Shown one piece after another: positions 1-7,879 of a DNA stretch of 64,000 nt (position 1 is the first letter of the stretch; every line of letters starts with the position of its first letter). The notes beneath the pieces are model-generated. The model worked only from the letters and a program-made list of their open reading frames with translations, did not search any database and was not told the DNA's origin. Source of the DNA: Paenibacillus zeisoli (GTDB lineage Bacteria > Bacillota > Bacilli > Paenibacillales > Paenibacillaceae). The stretch is from positions 248,001 through 312,000 of the forward strand of contig NZ_RZNX01000001.1 of assembly GCF_003994465.1 (NCBI RefSeq), read 5' to 3'. Position numbers and translations under genes: made by a program.

Positions 1-8
1 CATTTTTT

Positions 9-27
9 GAGAATGATTATCATAATC
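9..27. promoter_or_regulatory. Fur box
   Basis: GAGAATGATTATCATAATC matches the 19-bp Fur consensus GATAATGATTATCATTATC at 17 of 19 positions and is palindromic. It lies about 85 bases upstream of the first siderophore permease gene, so iron-dependent repression of the importer operon is the natural reading. Confidence 0.88.
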
Positions 28-112
28 ATTGACAAAACGGCGAACATTCCTCTAGAATTCAAACAAGAAATGGCTTAAGGATCAAAAATTCAATATAAGA
101 AAGTGATCTATT

Positions 113-1096
113 ATGAAAATAATTTACTTAATTGTTCCTTTAGTTGTATTGGCAGGAGTTGTTGTCTGCAGTGTGGCATTTGGCGTGACGGACATTCCCA
201 TTGGAACCGTCTGGGAATCGATTATCCATTACAATGCCAGCAATGAACATTTGATTATTCGGACGACACGAATTCCAAGAGCGCTTATAGCTGCTGCCGT
301 CGGCGCGTGTCTTGCGATTGCCGGGGCGGTCATGCAGGTGTTGACCCGTAATCCGATCGCATCCCCAAGCACACTTGGTGTGAACGCGGGGGCCGCTTTC
401 TTCATTATGCTCTGCGGATTAAGCCTGGGGATTAGCGGTCAGCAAGCATTTACCTGGGTAGCCTTGATTGGCGCAGCACTAAGCGGGGGAATTGTGTTCC
501 TGCTGGGCAGTATCGGCAGAGATGGAATGACACCTGTGAAGATCACACTAGCCGGGGCCTCCATGAGTGCATTTTTTGCCTCGCTTACACAGGGACTGAT
601 GCTTACAAATGGTAAAATGTTCGATCAGATTCTGGCTTGGCTGGTCGGTTCTGTAGCCGGCAGGGAAATGAGCCAGTTGGAAGCCGTATGGCCTTATATG
701 GCTGCGGGAATGGCTATAGCCCTCTTGCTGAGCAGGCATCTGAACGTGCTTGCCATGGGGGATGATATGGCCCAGGGACTTGGTCAGAGCCCGGGCCGTA
801 CAAAAGCGTTCGGCGCTGCTTCAGTCATTCTTCTGGCTGGTGGTTCTGTCGCTGTGGCAGGACCGATCGCTTTTGTAGGCATTATTATCCCGCATATCGT
901 TCGATATTTGGTGGGTACCGATTATAGGTGGATCCTGCCCTGCAGCGCAGTATTCGGTGCGATTCTGCTGGTGGCCGCCGACTTGGGTTCAAGATACATA
1001 GCTATGCCGAAAGAGGTGCCTGTCGGTGTCATGACCGCGATTATGGGCGTACCCTTCTTCGTCTATATTGCTAGGAAAGGCAGACGTACATCATGA
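113..1096 (+). CDS. FecCD-type iron-siderophore ABC permease, first subunit
   Basis: One of two membrane subunits that form the channel of a siderophore or haem importer of the BtuC/FecCD/FhuB class. The 327-residue protein is hydrophobic throughout, with a TM at the N terminus. It has the family signatures RIPRALIAAAVGACLAIAG near residue 50, QVLTRNPIASPSTLG just after, and GPIAFVGIIIPHIVR near residue 245. The ATG start has only a weak ribosome site (AAGTGAT), so it is tentative. The gene overlaps the next permease by four bases (ATGA), which indicates translational coupling. No substrate-binding lipoprotein is visible upstream within the window. A Fur box precedes the gene. Function by family is secure; the exact siderophore is unknown. 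Confidence 0.92.
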   Translation: MKIIYLIVPLVVLAGVVVCSVAFGVTDIPIGTVWESIIHYNASNEHLIIRTTRIPRALIAAAVGACLAIAGAVMQVLTRNPIASPSTLGVNAGAAFFIMLCGLSLGISGQQAFTWVALIGAALSGGIVFLLGSIGRDGMTPVKITLAGASMSAFFASLTQGLMLTNGKMFDQILAWLVGSVAGREMSQLEAVWPYMAAGMAIALLLSRHLNVLAMGDDMAQGLGQSPGRTKAFGAASVILLAGGSVAVAGPIAFVGIIIPHIVRYLVGTDYRWILPCSAVFGAILLVAADLGSRYIAMPKEVPVGVMTAIMGVPFFVYIARKGRRTS

Positions 1097-2136
1097 GCAA
1101 ATATAAATCGATTCGATCTGCGGGCACCGGGTACTCGGTATTAATTGAGAAGAGAACGATCTGGATCTCCGCAGTTCTGCTTGTCCTTACTATGGGTACG
1201 ATGATTATAAGCACCGGCATGGGCAGTCTCTACATTTCTCCAATGAATGTAGTTAAAGTTCTTCTGGGCGTGGGGGACCCCGCTCATCAGGTGGTCGTAA
1301 TGAAGCTTCGTCTGCCACGTATCGTGATTGCCGCACTTGTTGGGGCATCGCTGGCGGTTGCAGGGGCCATATTACAGGGGGTTATTCGCAATCCTCTGGC
1401 TTCTCCGGATGTCGCAGGCATTACAGAAGGAGCTTCACTTGGTGCCGTGCTGTTCATATTTCTGCTGGGAGGAACAGTTCCGGTGCAATGGATGCCGATT
1501 GCCTCCATTACGGGGGCTCTTGCTGTGACAGGACTCTTGTACGTTCTGTCATGGAAGAGAGGAGTGGATCCCCTAAGGCTTGTTCTTATAGGAATCGGAC
1601 TATCAGCAGCTATCAAATCCTTATCTTATATGTTCATTATTTCCGGACCTATGCAGCTGGCTGAGCGTTCATTAACCTTTATGACGGGAAGTATCTATGG
1701 AGTCTCATGGGATAAGGATGTGATCACGTTGCTTCCCTGGTTAGCGATTCTGTTCCCCCTTACCTGGCTCCAAGCCCGCATTCTTAATATACAGGCACTC
1801 GGGGATGACACCGCCAGCAGTGCTGGGGCGCAGGTACAGAGACAGCGTTTTATTTTGATTCTACTGAGTGTAGCCTTAGCAGGAGCGGCAGTTGCCATCG
1901 GGGGCGCGATCACTTTCATTGGTCTTATGGCGCCGCACATGGCTCGGAAGCTTGCGGGTGCTTCATTTGGAAGTGTTCTTCCCGTTAGCGCCCTTCTGGG
2001 TGCACTTATTCTGCTTATATCAGATTTGGTGGCGCGAACCGTGTTCATACCTAAGGATGTACCGGCAGGTGTTCTGACCGCTGCGATTGGGGCACCGTTC
2101 TTTATGTACTTGCTGTACCGCAATCGCAATCGTTAA
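1093..2136 (+). CDS. FecCD-type iron-siderophore ABC permease, second subunit
   Basis: Partner permease of the preceding gene, 347 residues. It has the same fold and signatures: LRLPRIVIAALVGASLAVAG near residue 75, QGVIRNPLASPDVAG, and GGAITFIGLMAPHMARK near residue 265, followed by the conserved C-terminal run ending in DVPAGVLTAAIGAPFF. The start ATG overlaps the stop of the upstream gene. Two different permeases next to one ATPase is the arrangement of FeuBC, YfiZ-YfhA and FecCD systems, in which the subunits form a heterodimer in the cytoplasmic membrane. The ATPase follows after 18 bases. Substrate cannot be read from sequence. Confidence 0.92.
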   Translation: MSKYKSIRSAGTGYSVLIEKRTIWISAVLLVLTMGTMIISTGMGSLYISPMNVVKVLLGVGDPAHQVVVMKLRLPRIVIAALVGASLAVAGAILQGVIRNPLASPDVAGITEGASLGAVLFIFLLGGTVPVQWMPIASITGALAVTGLLYVLSWKRGVDPLRLVLIGIGLSAAIKSLSYMFIISGPMQLAERSLTFMTGSIYGVSWDKDVITLLPWLAILFPLTWLQARILNIQALGDDTASSAGAQVQRQRFILILLSVALAGAAVAIGGAITFIGLMAPHMARKLAGASFGSVLPVSALLGALILLISDLVARTVFIPKDVPAGVLTAAIGAPFFMYLLYRNRNR

Positions 2137-2154
2137 TCGACTGGAGGAACGAAT

Positions 2155-2964
2155 ATGCTCGAAGCTGAGGGACTCGGATTATCCTATGGGGATAAATATA
2201 TATTCAATAGTCTGGACCTATCGATTCCCAAGGGGAAAATCACCGTATTTATAGGAAGTAACGGGTGCGGTAAATCTACGCTCCTCCGGTCTATGGCGAG
2301 GCTTCTTAAGCCTCAAAATGGAACGGTTATGCTGGATGGAACTGATATTTCCAGGATGGCGACCAAGGAGATCGCGCGTAAGCTGGCGATACTTCCGCAA
2401 GGCCCAATTGCTCCTGATGGCTTAACTGTGCTTCAGCTCGTCAAGCAGGGAAGGTATCCTTATCAAAGCTGGTTAAGACAATGGTCAAGAGAGGATGAAC
2501 GTATTGTAAGGGAGGCACTGGAAGCAACCGGAATGAGCGGACTGTCGGAGCAATCCGTAGATTCCCTCTCTGGAGGTCAGCGGCAGCGTGCATGGATCGC
2601 CATGACCCTTGCTCAGCAGACACCCATTATTTTGCTGGATGAGCCAACGACTTATCTGGATATGACACATCAGATCGAGGTTCTGGATCTCCTATATGAA
2701 ATGAATAGGCGGGATGATCGTACGATTGTTATGGTACTTCATGACATTAATCTGGCATGCCGATATGCCGATCATATTGTAGCCATCCGTGCCGGCCAGA
2801 TTGAGGCCGAAGGAAAGCCGGGTGAAGTCATAGACGAGCAGTTGATCGAAAAGGTATTCCGTCTGAAGTGTGAGATTATCCCTGATCCTTTGTACGGCAC
2901 TCCGCTATGTATTCCCTATACGAACTGCAGCTTGAAGGCTGTAAAGGAAGTGCTGCGGAGGTAA
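2155..2964 (+). CDS. Iron-siderophore ABC transporter ATP-binding protein
   Basis: ATPase that powers the permease pair just upstream, 269 residues as usual for FecE/FhuC proteins. Visible motifs are Walker [10 protein letters not shown] at residues 34-42, signature [13 protein letters not shown] near residue 140, Walker B IILLDEPT about 20 residues later, and the switch histidine in [16 protein letters not shown]. The ribosome site CTGGAGG sits 7 bases before the ATG. It completes a three-gene, Fur-controlled import operon. No obvious terminator hairpin follows, but the next gene has its own promoter-like sequence. Confidence 0.95.
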   Translation: MLEAEGLGLSYGDKYIFNSLDLSIPKGKITVFIGSNGCGKSTLLRSMARLLKPQNGTVMLDGTDISRMATKEIARKLAILPQGPIAPDGLTVLQLVKQGRYPYQSWLRQWSREDERIVREALEATGMSGLSEQSVDSLSGGQRQRAWIAMTLAQQTPIILLDEPTTYLDMTHQIEVLDLLYEMNRRDDRTIVMVLHDINLACRYADHIVAIRAGQIEAEGKPGEVIDEQLIEKVFRLKCEIIPDPLYGTPLCIPYTNCSLKAVKEVLRR

Positions 2965-3001
2965 AGGTTATTAGAGTATTGACTTTCTAAACTCTACTAT
3001 G

Positions 3002-3031
3002 TGGACATATTTACCTTATTATCCATATAAT
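3002..3031 (+). promoter_or_regulatory. Sigma-A-type promoter of the SunI-like gene
   Basis: TGGACA, 18 bases, then TATAAT (3026-3031), about 47 bases ahead of the next ATG. The match is 5/6 at -35 and 6/6 at -10. No regulator site was recognised. Confidence 0.45.
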
Positions 3032-3077
3032 AGAATTTAAAGAGTGACTAATAACTTATACAGAAAGCAGGGATAAT

Positions 3078-3350
3078 ATGGTTGGCATTGATGTTAAGAG
3101 AATAGGCGATGCTCTAGTCATTCATTGGCAGATGTCCAAAATTGAAATACCGCTTTCAGAAATCAAAGAAGTTTTTTACGATAATACTTATGCAGGCGAG
3201 GGGAAGGATGCTGTGAGAATTGGCACTCCATACGGGACTACGGATAGGGTTGTTATAAGTACCCATAATAGACCATATGTTTTGTTTACTACTAACGGAG
3301 TTAACCTTCTGAATAGAATTAACTCATATATTGAGGAGACTAACAATTAG
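3078..3350 (+). CDS. SunI/YnzG-like small PH-domain protein
   Basis: A 90-residue protein that reads like the bacterial PH-domain family typified by SunI (sublancin immunity, B. subtilis) and YnzG. It begins [17 protein letters not shown], then has ISxIKEV-like strand residues and the pattern [15 protein letters not shown] near residue 52. It ends with [14 protein letters not shown], the usual C-terminal helix. Unlike SunI itself, no N-terminal membrane anchor is evident. No lantibiotic or glycocin gene lies nearby, so an immunity role here is not supported; orphan copies of this family are common. It sits alone between the iron operon and a convergent permease. Confidence 0.6.
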   Translation: MVGIDVKRIGDALVIHWQMSKIEIPLSEIKEVFYDNTYAGEGKDAVRIGTPYGTTDRVVISTHNRPYVLFTTNGVNLLNRINSYIEETNN

Positions 3351-3487
3351 GAGAGACAGAAAGCCGGGGTCGCTGTTAGTTTAGGAAGTCTTTTGCTTCA
3401 CACTCTTTCCAGAAAAAGATAGTGACAGTGATGGGAGTAACATTCGTTCTCGGAGCTTGCGCGTACACATACAATTCCTTTACACAA

Positions 3488-3521
3488 TCAAAGGGGCCGC
3501 CTTTTGGGACGGCCCCTTTGA
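3488..3521. terminator. Bidirectional terminator hairpin
   Basis: Perfect 12-bp stem TCAAAGGGGCCG / CGGCCCCTTTGA with a 10-base loop, lying between the convergent SunI-like gene and the amino-acid permease. T-rich flanks are modest. Confidence 0.75.
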
Positions 3522-3534
3522 TTTGGGTTAGGAT

Positions 3535-4872
3535 TTATTTTTTTTTAAACTTGAACATAGACCAAAAGGCCAGGAGAATCACTAATCCCAAACATACACT
3601 AATACTTATCCGATTCTGGGCATCAAGCACAAATAGGATCGCGATAACTCCAAGGATCAAAGCGGTAAGCCCTGTAATATAGGGAAATCCCCATACCTGG
3701 AAGGTAGGCTTATTGGGATACACTTTACGAAGTTTAATCTGTGATAAACAAATACAGATCCAGACCAGCATAACCACAAAGCCCGGCACGGCCATCAAGA
3801 TGCGGAATAGTCCTTCCTGCGTAATGTAGGCAAGCATGGAACCAATCAGCAGGATAACCGCACAAAAATACAGACTATAGACAGGGACTCCCTGCGGAGA
3901 GACCCGTCTCAGCCAGCCGGGTGCCTCTCCATCCTTGGCCATCGAATGCAGCATACGTGTCGCACCATAAATTCCTGAGTTAGCCGCTGAGAGGACAGCC
4001 GTTACAAGAATGAAATTCATCAAGTGGGCCGCGCCTTGTAATCCGGTAGAGCTCAGAACCTGAACAAATGGACTTGTATTCTCATTCAATTGATTCCAAG
4101 GAATCATTCCGCAGATAATCAGAATTGGTAGGGTATAGAATAGGATTACACGCAGGATGAAGTTCTTAACTACTTTCGGAAGAACCTTGTCCGCATTCTC
4201 TGTCTCCGTTAAGGTAAGACCGATAAGTTCAGATCCCCCGTAGGAGAACATGACAATTAGCAGGGCGGAGAAGATGGCAGTCCATCCATTCGGGAAAAAA
4301 CCGCCATGTTCTGTATAATTGCTAAGTCCTGTGGAACTTGGTCCCGGAAGGATGCCGAACAGGATGCAGGCACCTAACACGATAAATACAATAATCATAA
4401 AGATCTTGATTCCGGCCAGCCAGAACTCCATCTCTCCATAACCCCGAACGTTCATCATATTTATAAGGATAATCAAAGCTGCGCTTGCAAGGCTCAGTAC
4501 CCATAATGGAATGCCGGGGAACCAGTATTGTAGGAAGCTGCCTGCAGCAATAACTTCGATAACACACACAGCGAGCCACATGAAGCAGTACAGCCACCCT
4601 ATAATGAAGGACACGCGTTCACCGAAGGCTTTCCGTATGAAATCCTTCATGTTTCTGTTCGGGTATACCGTCGCCATTTCAGCAATAGCACCCATAACAA
4701 CCAGCAAAAGCAGACCTGCAAAGATATAGGAGAAGATGACTCCGGGACCTGCAAGGTTTATTGTTTCAGCACTTCCTTTAAAAATACCTGTTCCGATGAC
4801 GCCGCCCATAGCCATAAAAGTAATATGGCGAGGAAGCAGCTTTTTTTGTAGTGAACCCTCATTTGATTTCAA
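3535..4872 (-). CDS. APC-family amino acid permease
   Basis: Integral membrane transporter of the amino acid-polyamine-organocation superfamily, 445 residues with about 12 hydrophobic segments. The N terminus carries the family hallmark MAMGGVIGTGIFKGSA (residues 17-32), and the middle has FSYGGSELIGLTLTETENADKVLPK, typical of the AAT subfamily (GabP, RocE, ProY, AnsP). It is shorter than many AAT members, which run to 460-480 residues, and lacks the extended C terminus. Substrate is not predictable from sequence alone. It is transcribed alone, convergent with the upstream gene, and ends at a strong shared terminator. Confidence 0.9.
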   Translation of the reverse strand: MKSNEGSLQKKLLPRHITFMAMGGVIGTGIFKGSAETINLAGPGVIFSYIFAGLLLLVVMGAIAEMATVYPNRNMKDFIRKAFGERVSFIIGWLYCFMWLAVCVIEVIAAGSFLQYWFPGIPLWVLSLASAALIILINMMNVRGYGEMEFWLAGIKIFMIIVFIVLGACILFGILPGPSSTGLSNYTEHGGFFPNGWTAIFSALLIVMFSYGGSELIGLTLTETENADKVLPKVVKNFILRVILFYTLPILIICGMIPWNQLNENTSPFVQVLSSTGLQGAAHLMNFILVTAVLSAANSGIYGATRMLHSMAKDGEAPGWLRRVSPQGVPVYSLYFCAVILLIGSMLAYITQEGLFRILMAVPGFVVMLVWICICLSQIKLRKVYPNKPTFQVWGFPYITGLTALILGVIAILFVLDAQNRISISVCLGLVILLAFWSMFKFKKK

Positions 4873-5045
4873 AGTTCAATCCTCCTAGACGTATATAACT
4901 TGGATGTCTCTGTTACTAACCTGTCCATCATACAACAAATCATAATCGTGAGAAATAAACAATTACATATATTTAGGTTACAATTGGAATGTGAACTATT
5001 AATTAACTTATCCGGTGAATAGCAAATTCTATAAAGGAGAGATGC

Positions 5046-5663
5046 ATGGGTACCCTAGACTACAAACTTTTTGAATATGGACGAAAGGAAATGGATGAAT
5101 TAAGCCAGGCAGATAAGATACTTGGAGCTGCAATACAACGGTTGGGCAAGATCGATCGTGTTATTATCCCGGATCTGTTCACTGCGCTTATCCATGCCAT
5201 TGTGGGCCAGCTTGTCTCCGTCAAGGCAGCGGCAACCATATGGGGACGCATGCTCAAGCATTACGGAGCGATCTCCCCTCAGTCGATCGCCATGCAGAAT
5301 GCCGATCTGATCCAAAGTTGTGGAATGACAATGAAGAAAGCAGTCTGTATCCACAATATTGCAGTAACAATATCCCAAGGAAACTTTGACCTAGACGGAC
5401 TGCACTGCTTGTCGGATCAACAGGTCATTCACAAGCTATCTGCCTTGCCAGGTGTTGGTAGATGGACGGCTGAAATGTTGTTGATTCATGCCATGGAGCG
5501 GCCGGATGTTGTTAGCTGGGGGGACTTGGCTATTCGACGCGGTATGATGAAATTATACGGCCTTCCATCGATAAGCAAAGGTCAGTTCGATACCCACCGG
5601 TCTGCTTATTCACCGTTTGGATCCGTGGCTTCTATCTATTTGTGGAAGATTTCTTCCGAATAA
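5046..5663 (+). CDS. DNA-3-methyladenine glycosylase II family protein (AlkA-like)
   Basis: Base-excision repair glycosylase of the HhH-GPD superfamily, 205 residues. The helix-hairpin-helix is LSALPGVGRWTAEMLL (about residues 131-146), and the catalytic aspartate lies in WGDLAIRRG about 15 residues further on, as in AlkA. The N-terminal AlkA domain of E. coli and of longer Bacillus homologues is missing, giving the compact form common in Paenibacillus. Ribosome site AAAGGAGAG ends 3-4 bases before the ATG. It would remove alkylated purines from DNA. No adaptive-response partner (Ada) is nearby. Confidence 0.85.
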   Translation: MGTLDYKLFEYGRKEMDELSQADKILGAAIQRLGKIDRVIIPDLFTALIHAIVGQLVSVKAAATIWGRMLKHYGAISPQSIAMQNADLIQSCGMTMKKAVCIHNIAVTISQGNFDLDGLHCLSDQQVIHKLSALPGVGRWTAEMLLIHAMERPDVVSWGDLAIRRGMMKLYGLPSISKGQFDTHRSAYSPFGSVASIYLWKISSE

Positions 5664-5686
5664 AATTTTGATATGGAGGAACACGA

Positions 5687-5782
5687 TTGAATTCCAACAA
5701 AGTAAATGAGCAGACTAAGGAGATAAAGAGTCACTTAAGAAATAGAATTGGAAGCGTATTTATACCGGCAATGTATCCATGA
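5687..5782 (+). pseudogene. Truncated remnant of a VOC (glyoxalase-fold) gene
   Basis: A 31-codon frame with a TTG start behind a good ribosome site (GGAGG, 9 bases away). It ends early at TGA. The product ends IGSVFIPAMYP, which resembles the first beta strand of VOC-family proteins (typically IHSIFIPVSDIEKA...), after which similarity stops. I read this as the stub of a gene whose remainder was deleted. The resemblance is short, so a small expressed peptide or chance cannot be excluded. Confidence 0.35.
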
Positions 5783-5822
5783 TGCTATGCTGTAGAATAA
5801 TTAATAGCTAGGAGGGACTAAT

Positions 5823-6074
5823 TTGAACGTTATCAGACTTCCGAGAGAAGAGAAGGAACATCTGATTCAGCATGTGCAGCAATACTTCGAAGAAGAGCGA
5901 TCAGAGACAATTGGGGAGTTAGGCGCGGAACAATTGATAGACTTCATGATTAAGGAACTCGGACCTTATCTGTATAACAAAGCTATCGCGGATGCACGGA
6001 GTATGATTCATGAAAGGGTTAATCAGATTGATGATGAACTGTATTCACTTGAGAAGACGATTGGCAGAAGGTAA
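5823..6074 (+). CDS. DUF2164 family protein
   Basis: An 83-residue acidic, helical protein that I recognise as the DUF2164 family: IRLPREEKEHLIQHVQQYF at the N terminus, then GELGAEQLIDFMIKELGPYLYNKAI. Function is unknown for the family. Translation probably begins at TTG 5823, because TAGGAGGGA lies six bases upstream and no in-frame ATG precedes the conserved start. It is monocistronic, followed by a hairpin terminator. Confidence 0.8.
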   Translation: MNVIRLPREEKEHLIQHVQQYFEEERSETIGELGAEQLIDFMIKELGPYLYNKAIADARSMIHERVNQIDDELYSLEKTIGRR

Positions 6075-6096
6075 ATAGCAGCACTTAGACAAGAAT

Positions 6097-6142
6097 AAGC
6101 CCCGTTCTATGGATAAACATTATCTATGGAAGGGGGCTTTGT
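6097..6142 (+). terminator. Terminator hairpin
   Basis: Imperfect stem AAGCCCCGTTCTATGG / CTATGGAAGGGGGCTT closing an 11-base loop, followed by TTGTT. It lies just after the DUF2164 gene. Confidence 0.6.
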
Positions 6143-6363
6143 TGCGGATTGTGATCGGCCAGCCGGGAAGGAGAACGAACTCTTTTTCGACAAAAATAGT
6201 CATTGCTCTCCTAAGTAGGCTCAAAGTATGATAATAGGTATGGGTAAATTTTCCCGTATGAATATTTTAGTGAGAATATACTTAAGAAAGGACAGCAAGG
6301 GGCATTGGGAAATTCATTTTAGAAATTAGTATATTAAGATCAATTATAACTAGGAGAGATCAA

Positions 6364-7632
6364 ATGAAGTCAAATGTGATGAAGTACATAGTACTTACTT
6401 TTCTTGTTTTCGGTTTAGCCTTAACTCCCTTGCTGAACCTGAACACTGCAGCTGCTGCATCTGCACCAGCAAATAAAGCAATCCGGGTCTATGTTCACAA
6501 TAAAGAAATCCACCCGAGTTCAGCTCCAATAATAAGGTATGGTCGTGTGTTCGTGGAGCTTCGCAGCATTCTTAAAACATTAGGCTACACGCTGAGTTAT
6601 GATGATAAGAAGAAGGTGTTCTCTGCTGTATCTGAAGATAAGACGATCAAAATCGATCTGAAAACGGGCAAGGCTAATTTGAGCGGTGAAGCTTTTCCTA
6701 ACGATCCGAAAGACCCCTATGTGATTACAGGTGCAGCCAGCACATTCGTAGATCTGGAATTTCTGGATTATGCCACGGGTCTAGAGACAGACTGGGATAA
6801 GGCAAACAGAACGATTAAAGTTCATAAATCAACTACGGGTGAACCTTTGAAAGCAGATATAAGAGAGATGAATACTGTAATCAAAAAAATGTTCAAGGCC
6901 ATTAAAGATGGGGATACCAAAGGTTATTTGTCCCTTATTAACAAGGACTCAGATTATGAATTCTATGAAGAGGTCATGAGCGACCCAACTTTGCTTACTA
7001 AATACGCAGGTTACACTTCGATTGACAAACTTACCCCAGACTTTGACCATACTCCTGCAGATGGCAACTATATGGTCAAGAGGATAAACGCTGACATTTA
7101 TATCCCTAAGAGACCCGGCGAGCTTCTTGACCGTATCGAACATCTAAGCATCGATATGGAACTCGATAAGAATTACAAGTGGACTATTGATTATCTCGGA
7201 ACAGAGGATACGGAATATGTCAATTATAAAGAAGTATTGAAAAAGGAAGCCGAAGTGCCAGAAACAGATAAAACTGCGATTCGTGCTTTGTTGGATGCTT
7301 TTATTAAAGCTCTTAACGATAGAAACGTTGAAGCGGTGATAGGTACAATGAATACGGACTCGTCTAATATCAAAGAAGTCAAGAATGGTCTTTTCAGAAT
7401 TTTTGCACTCAGTGATTTGGAAATCAAAACAGAGTGTATGTCCATCGTTTCTTATGATAATAATTCTGCTACTATTTATTTGATTCAGAAGAATCGATAT
7501 ACTGACTATGGATTGGAGACAAGAAACTACACACTCCACAAGCTAATTAAGCTATCAGACGGAACCTGGCGTATTGCTCTGAATGGTTCTGTGCAGCTTG
7601 AAGAAGAAGTTCTACATGATCATTCTCAGTAG
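6364..7632 (+). CDS. Secreted copper-amine-oxidase-N-type stalk domain protein
   Basis: A 422-residue exported protein. Residues 1-33 form a Sec signal peptide (KYIVLTFLVFGLALTPL, then AAAASA). Residues about 40-155 form the stalk domain found at the N terminus of copper amine oxidases and of many Paenibacillus surface proteins, with VHNKEIHPS, YGRVFVELRSILKTLGY and TFVDLEFL. The rest has two similar segments (about 165-285 and 300-410). Each starts with a helix of the type DTxxIRxLLDAFIKALNDRNVE and ends in strands, like NTF2/SnoaL folds; that last assignment is inference. Ribosome site TAGGAGAG precedes the ATG. No enzymatic domain is present, so a structural or surface role is likely. Confidence 0.75.
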   Translation: MKSNVMKYIVLTFLVFGLALTPLLNLNTAAAASAPANKAIRVYVHNKEIHPSSAPIIRYGRVFVELRSILKTLGYTLSYDDKKKVFSAVSEDKTIKIDLKTGKANLSGEAFPNDPKDPYVITGAASTFVDLEFLDYATGLETDWDKANRTIKVHKSTTGEPLKADIREMNTVIKKMFKAIKDGDTKGYLSLINKDSDYEFYEEVMSDPTLLTKYAGYTSIDKLTPDFDHTPADGNYMVKRINADIYIPKRPGELLDRIEHLSIDMELDKNYKWTIDYLGTEDTEYVNYKEVLKKEAEVPETDKTAIRALLDAFIKALNDRNVEAVIGTMNTDSSNIKEVKNGLFRIFALSDLEIKTECMSIVSYDNNSATIYLIQKNRYTDYGLETRNYTLHKLIKLSDGTWRIALNGSVQLEEEVLHDHSQ

Positions 7633-7675
7633 GATTCCTCTAATTAGTTAAACGTCACATAAAGTAAGGATTAGC

Positions 7676-7704
7676 AGCAAGCGGCTTAACCCGCTTGCTT
7701 TTAC
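7676..7704 (+). terminator. Rho-independent terminator
   Basis: Perfect 9-bp stem AGCAAGCGG / CCGCTTGCT with a short loop, followed by TTTTACTATTTT. It ends the stalk-domain gene. Confidence 0.85.
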
Positions 7705-7879
7705 TATTTTATTGTCACAATGTTCATAAAATTCCCTTTATCAGATTAACTAATGAGTCCTATAAAATCATTCAAATTGACCCTGAATGCCTAGTGTGAT
7801 AGGTTCTAGTAAGTAGATTTATTAAGTTGATGATAATTGTAGGAATTAAATCTAAGTATGCTACGTGAGGTGGATTTTG

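Noticed and set aside
1695-2129. 144-codon minus-strand frame opposite the second permease
   Set aside because: Shadow of a hydrophobic gene; composition rich in Ala, Arg and Pro, with no start signal.
7705-7879. S-box or CymR site before cysJ
   Set aside because: I could not find the conserved S-box helices or a clear CymR motif in the 175 bases; TTGACC-N17-TAGGTT is too weak to call as a promoter.
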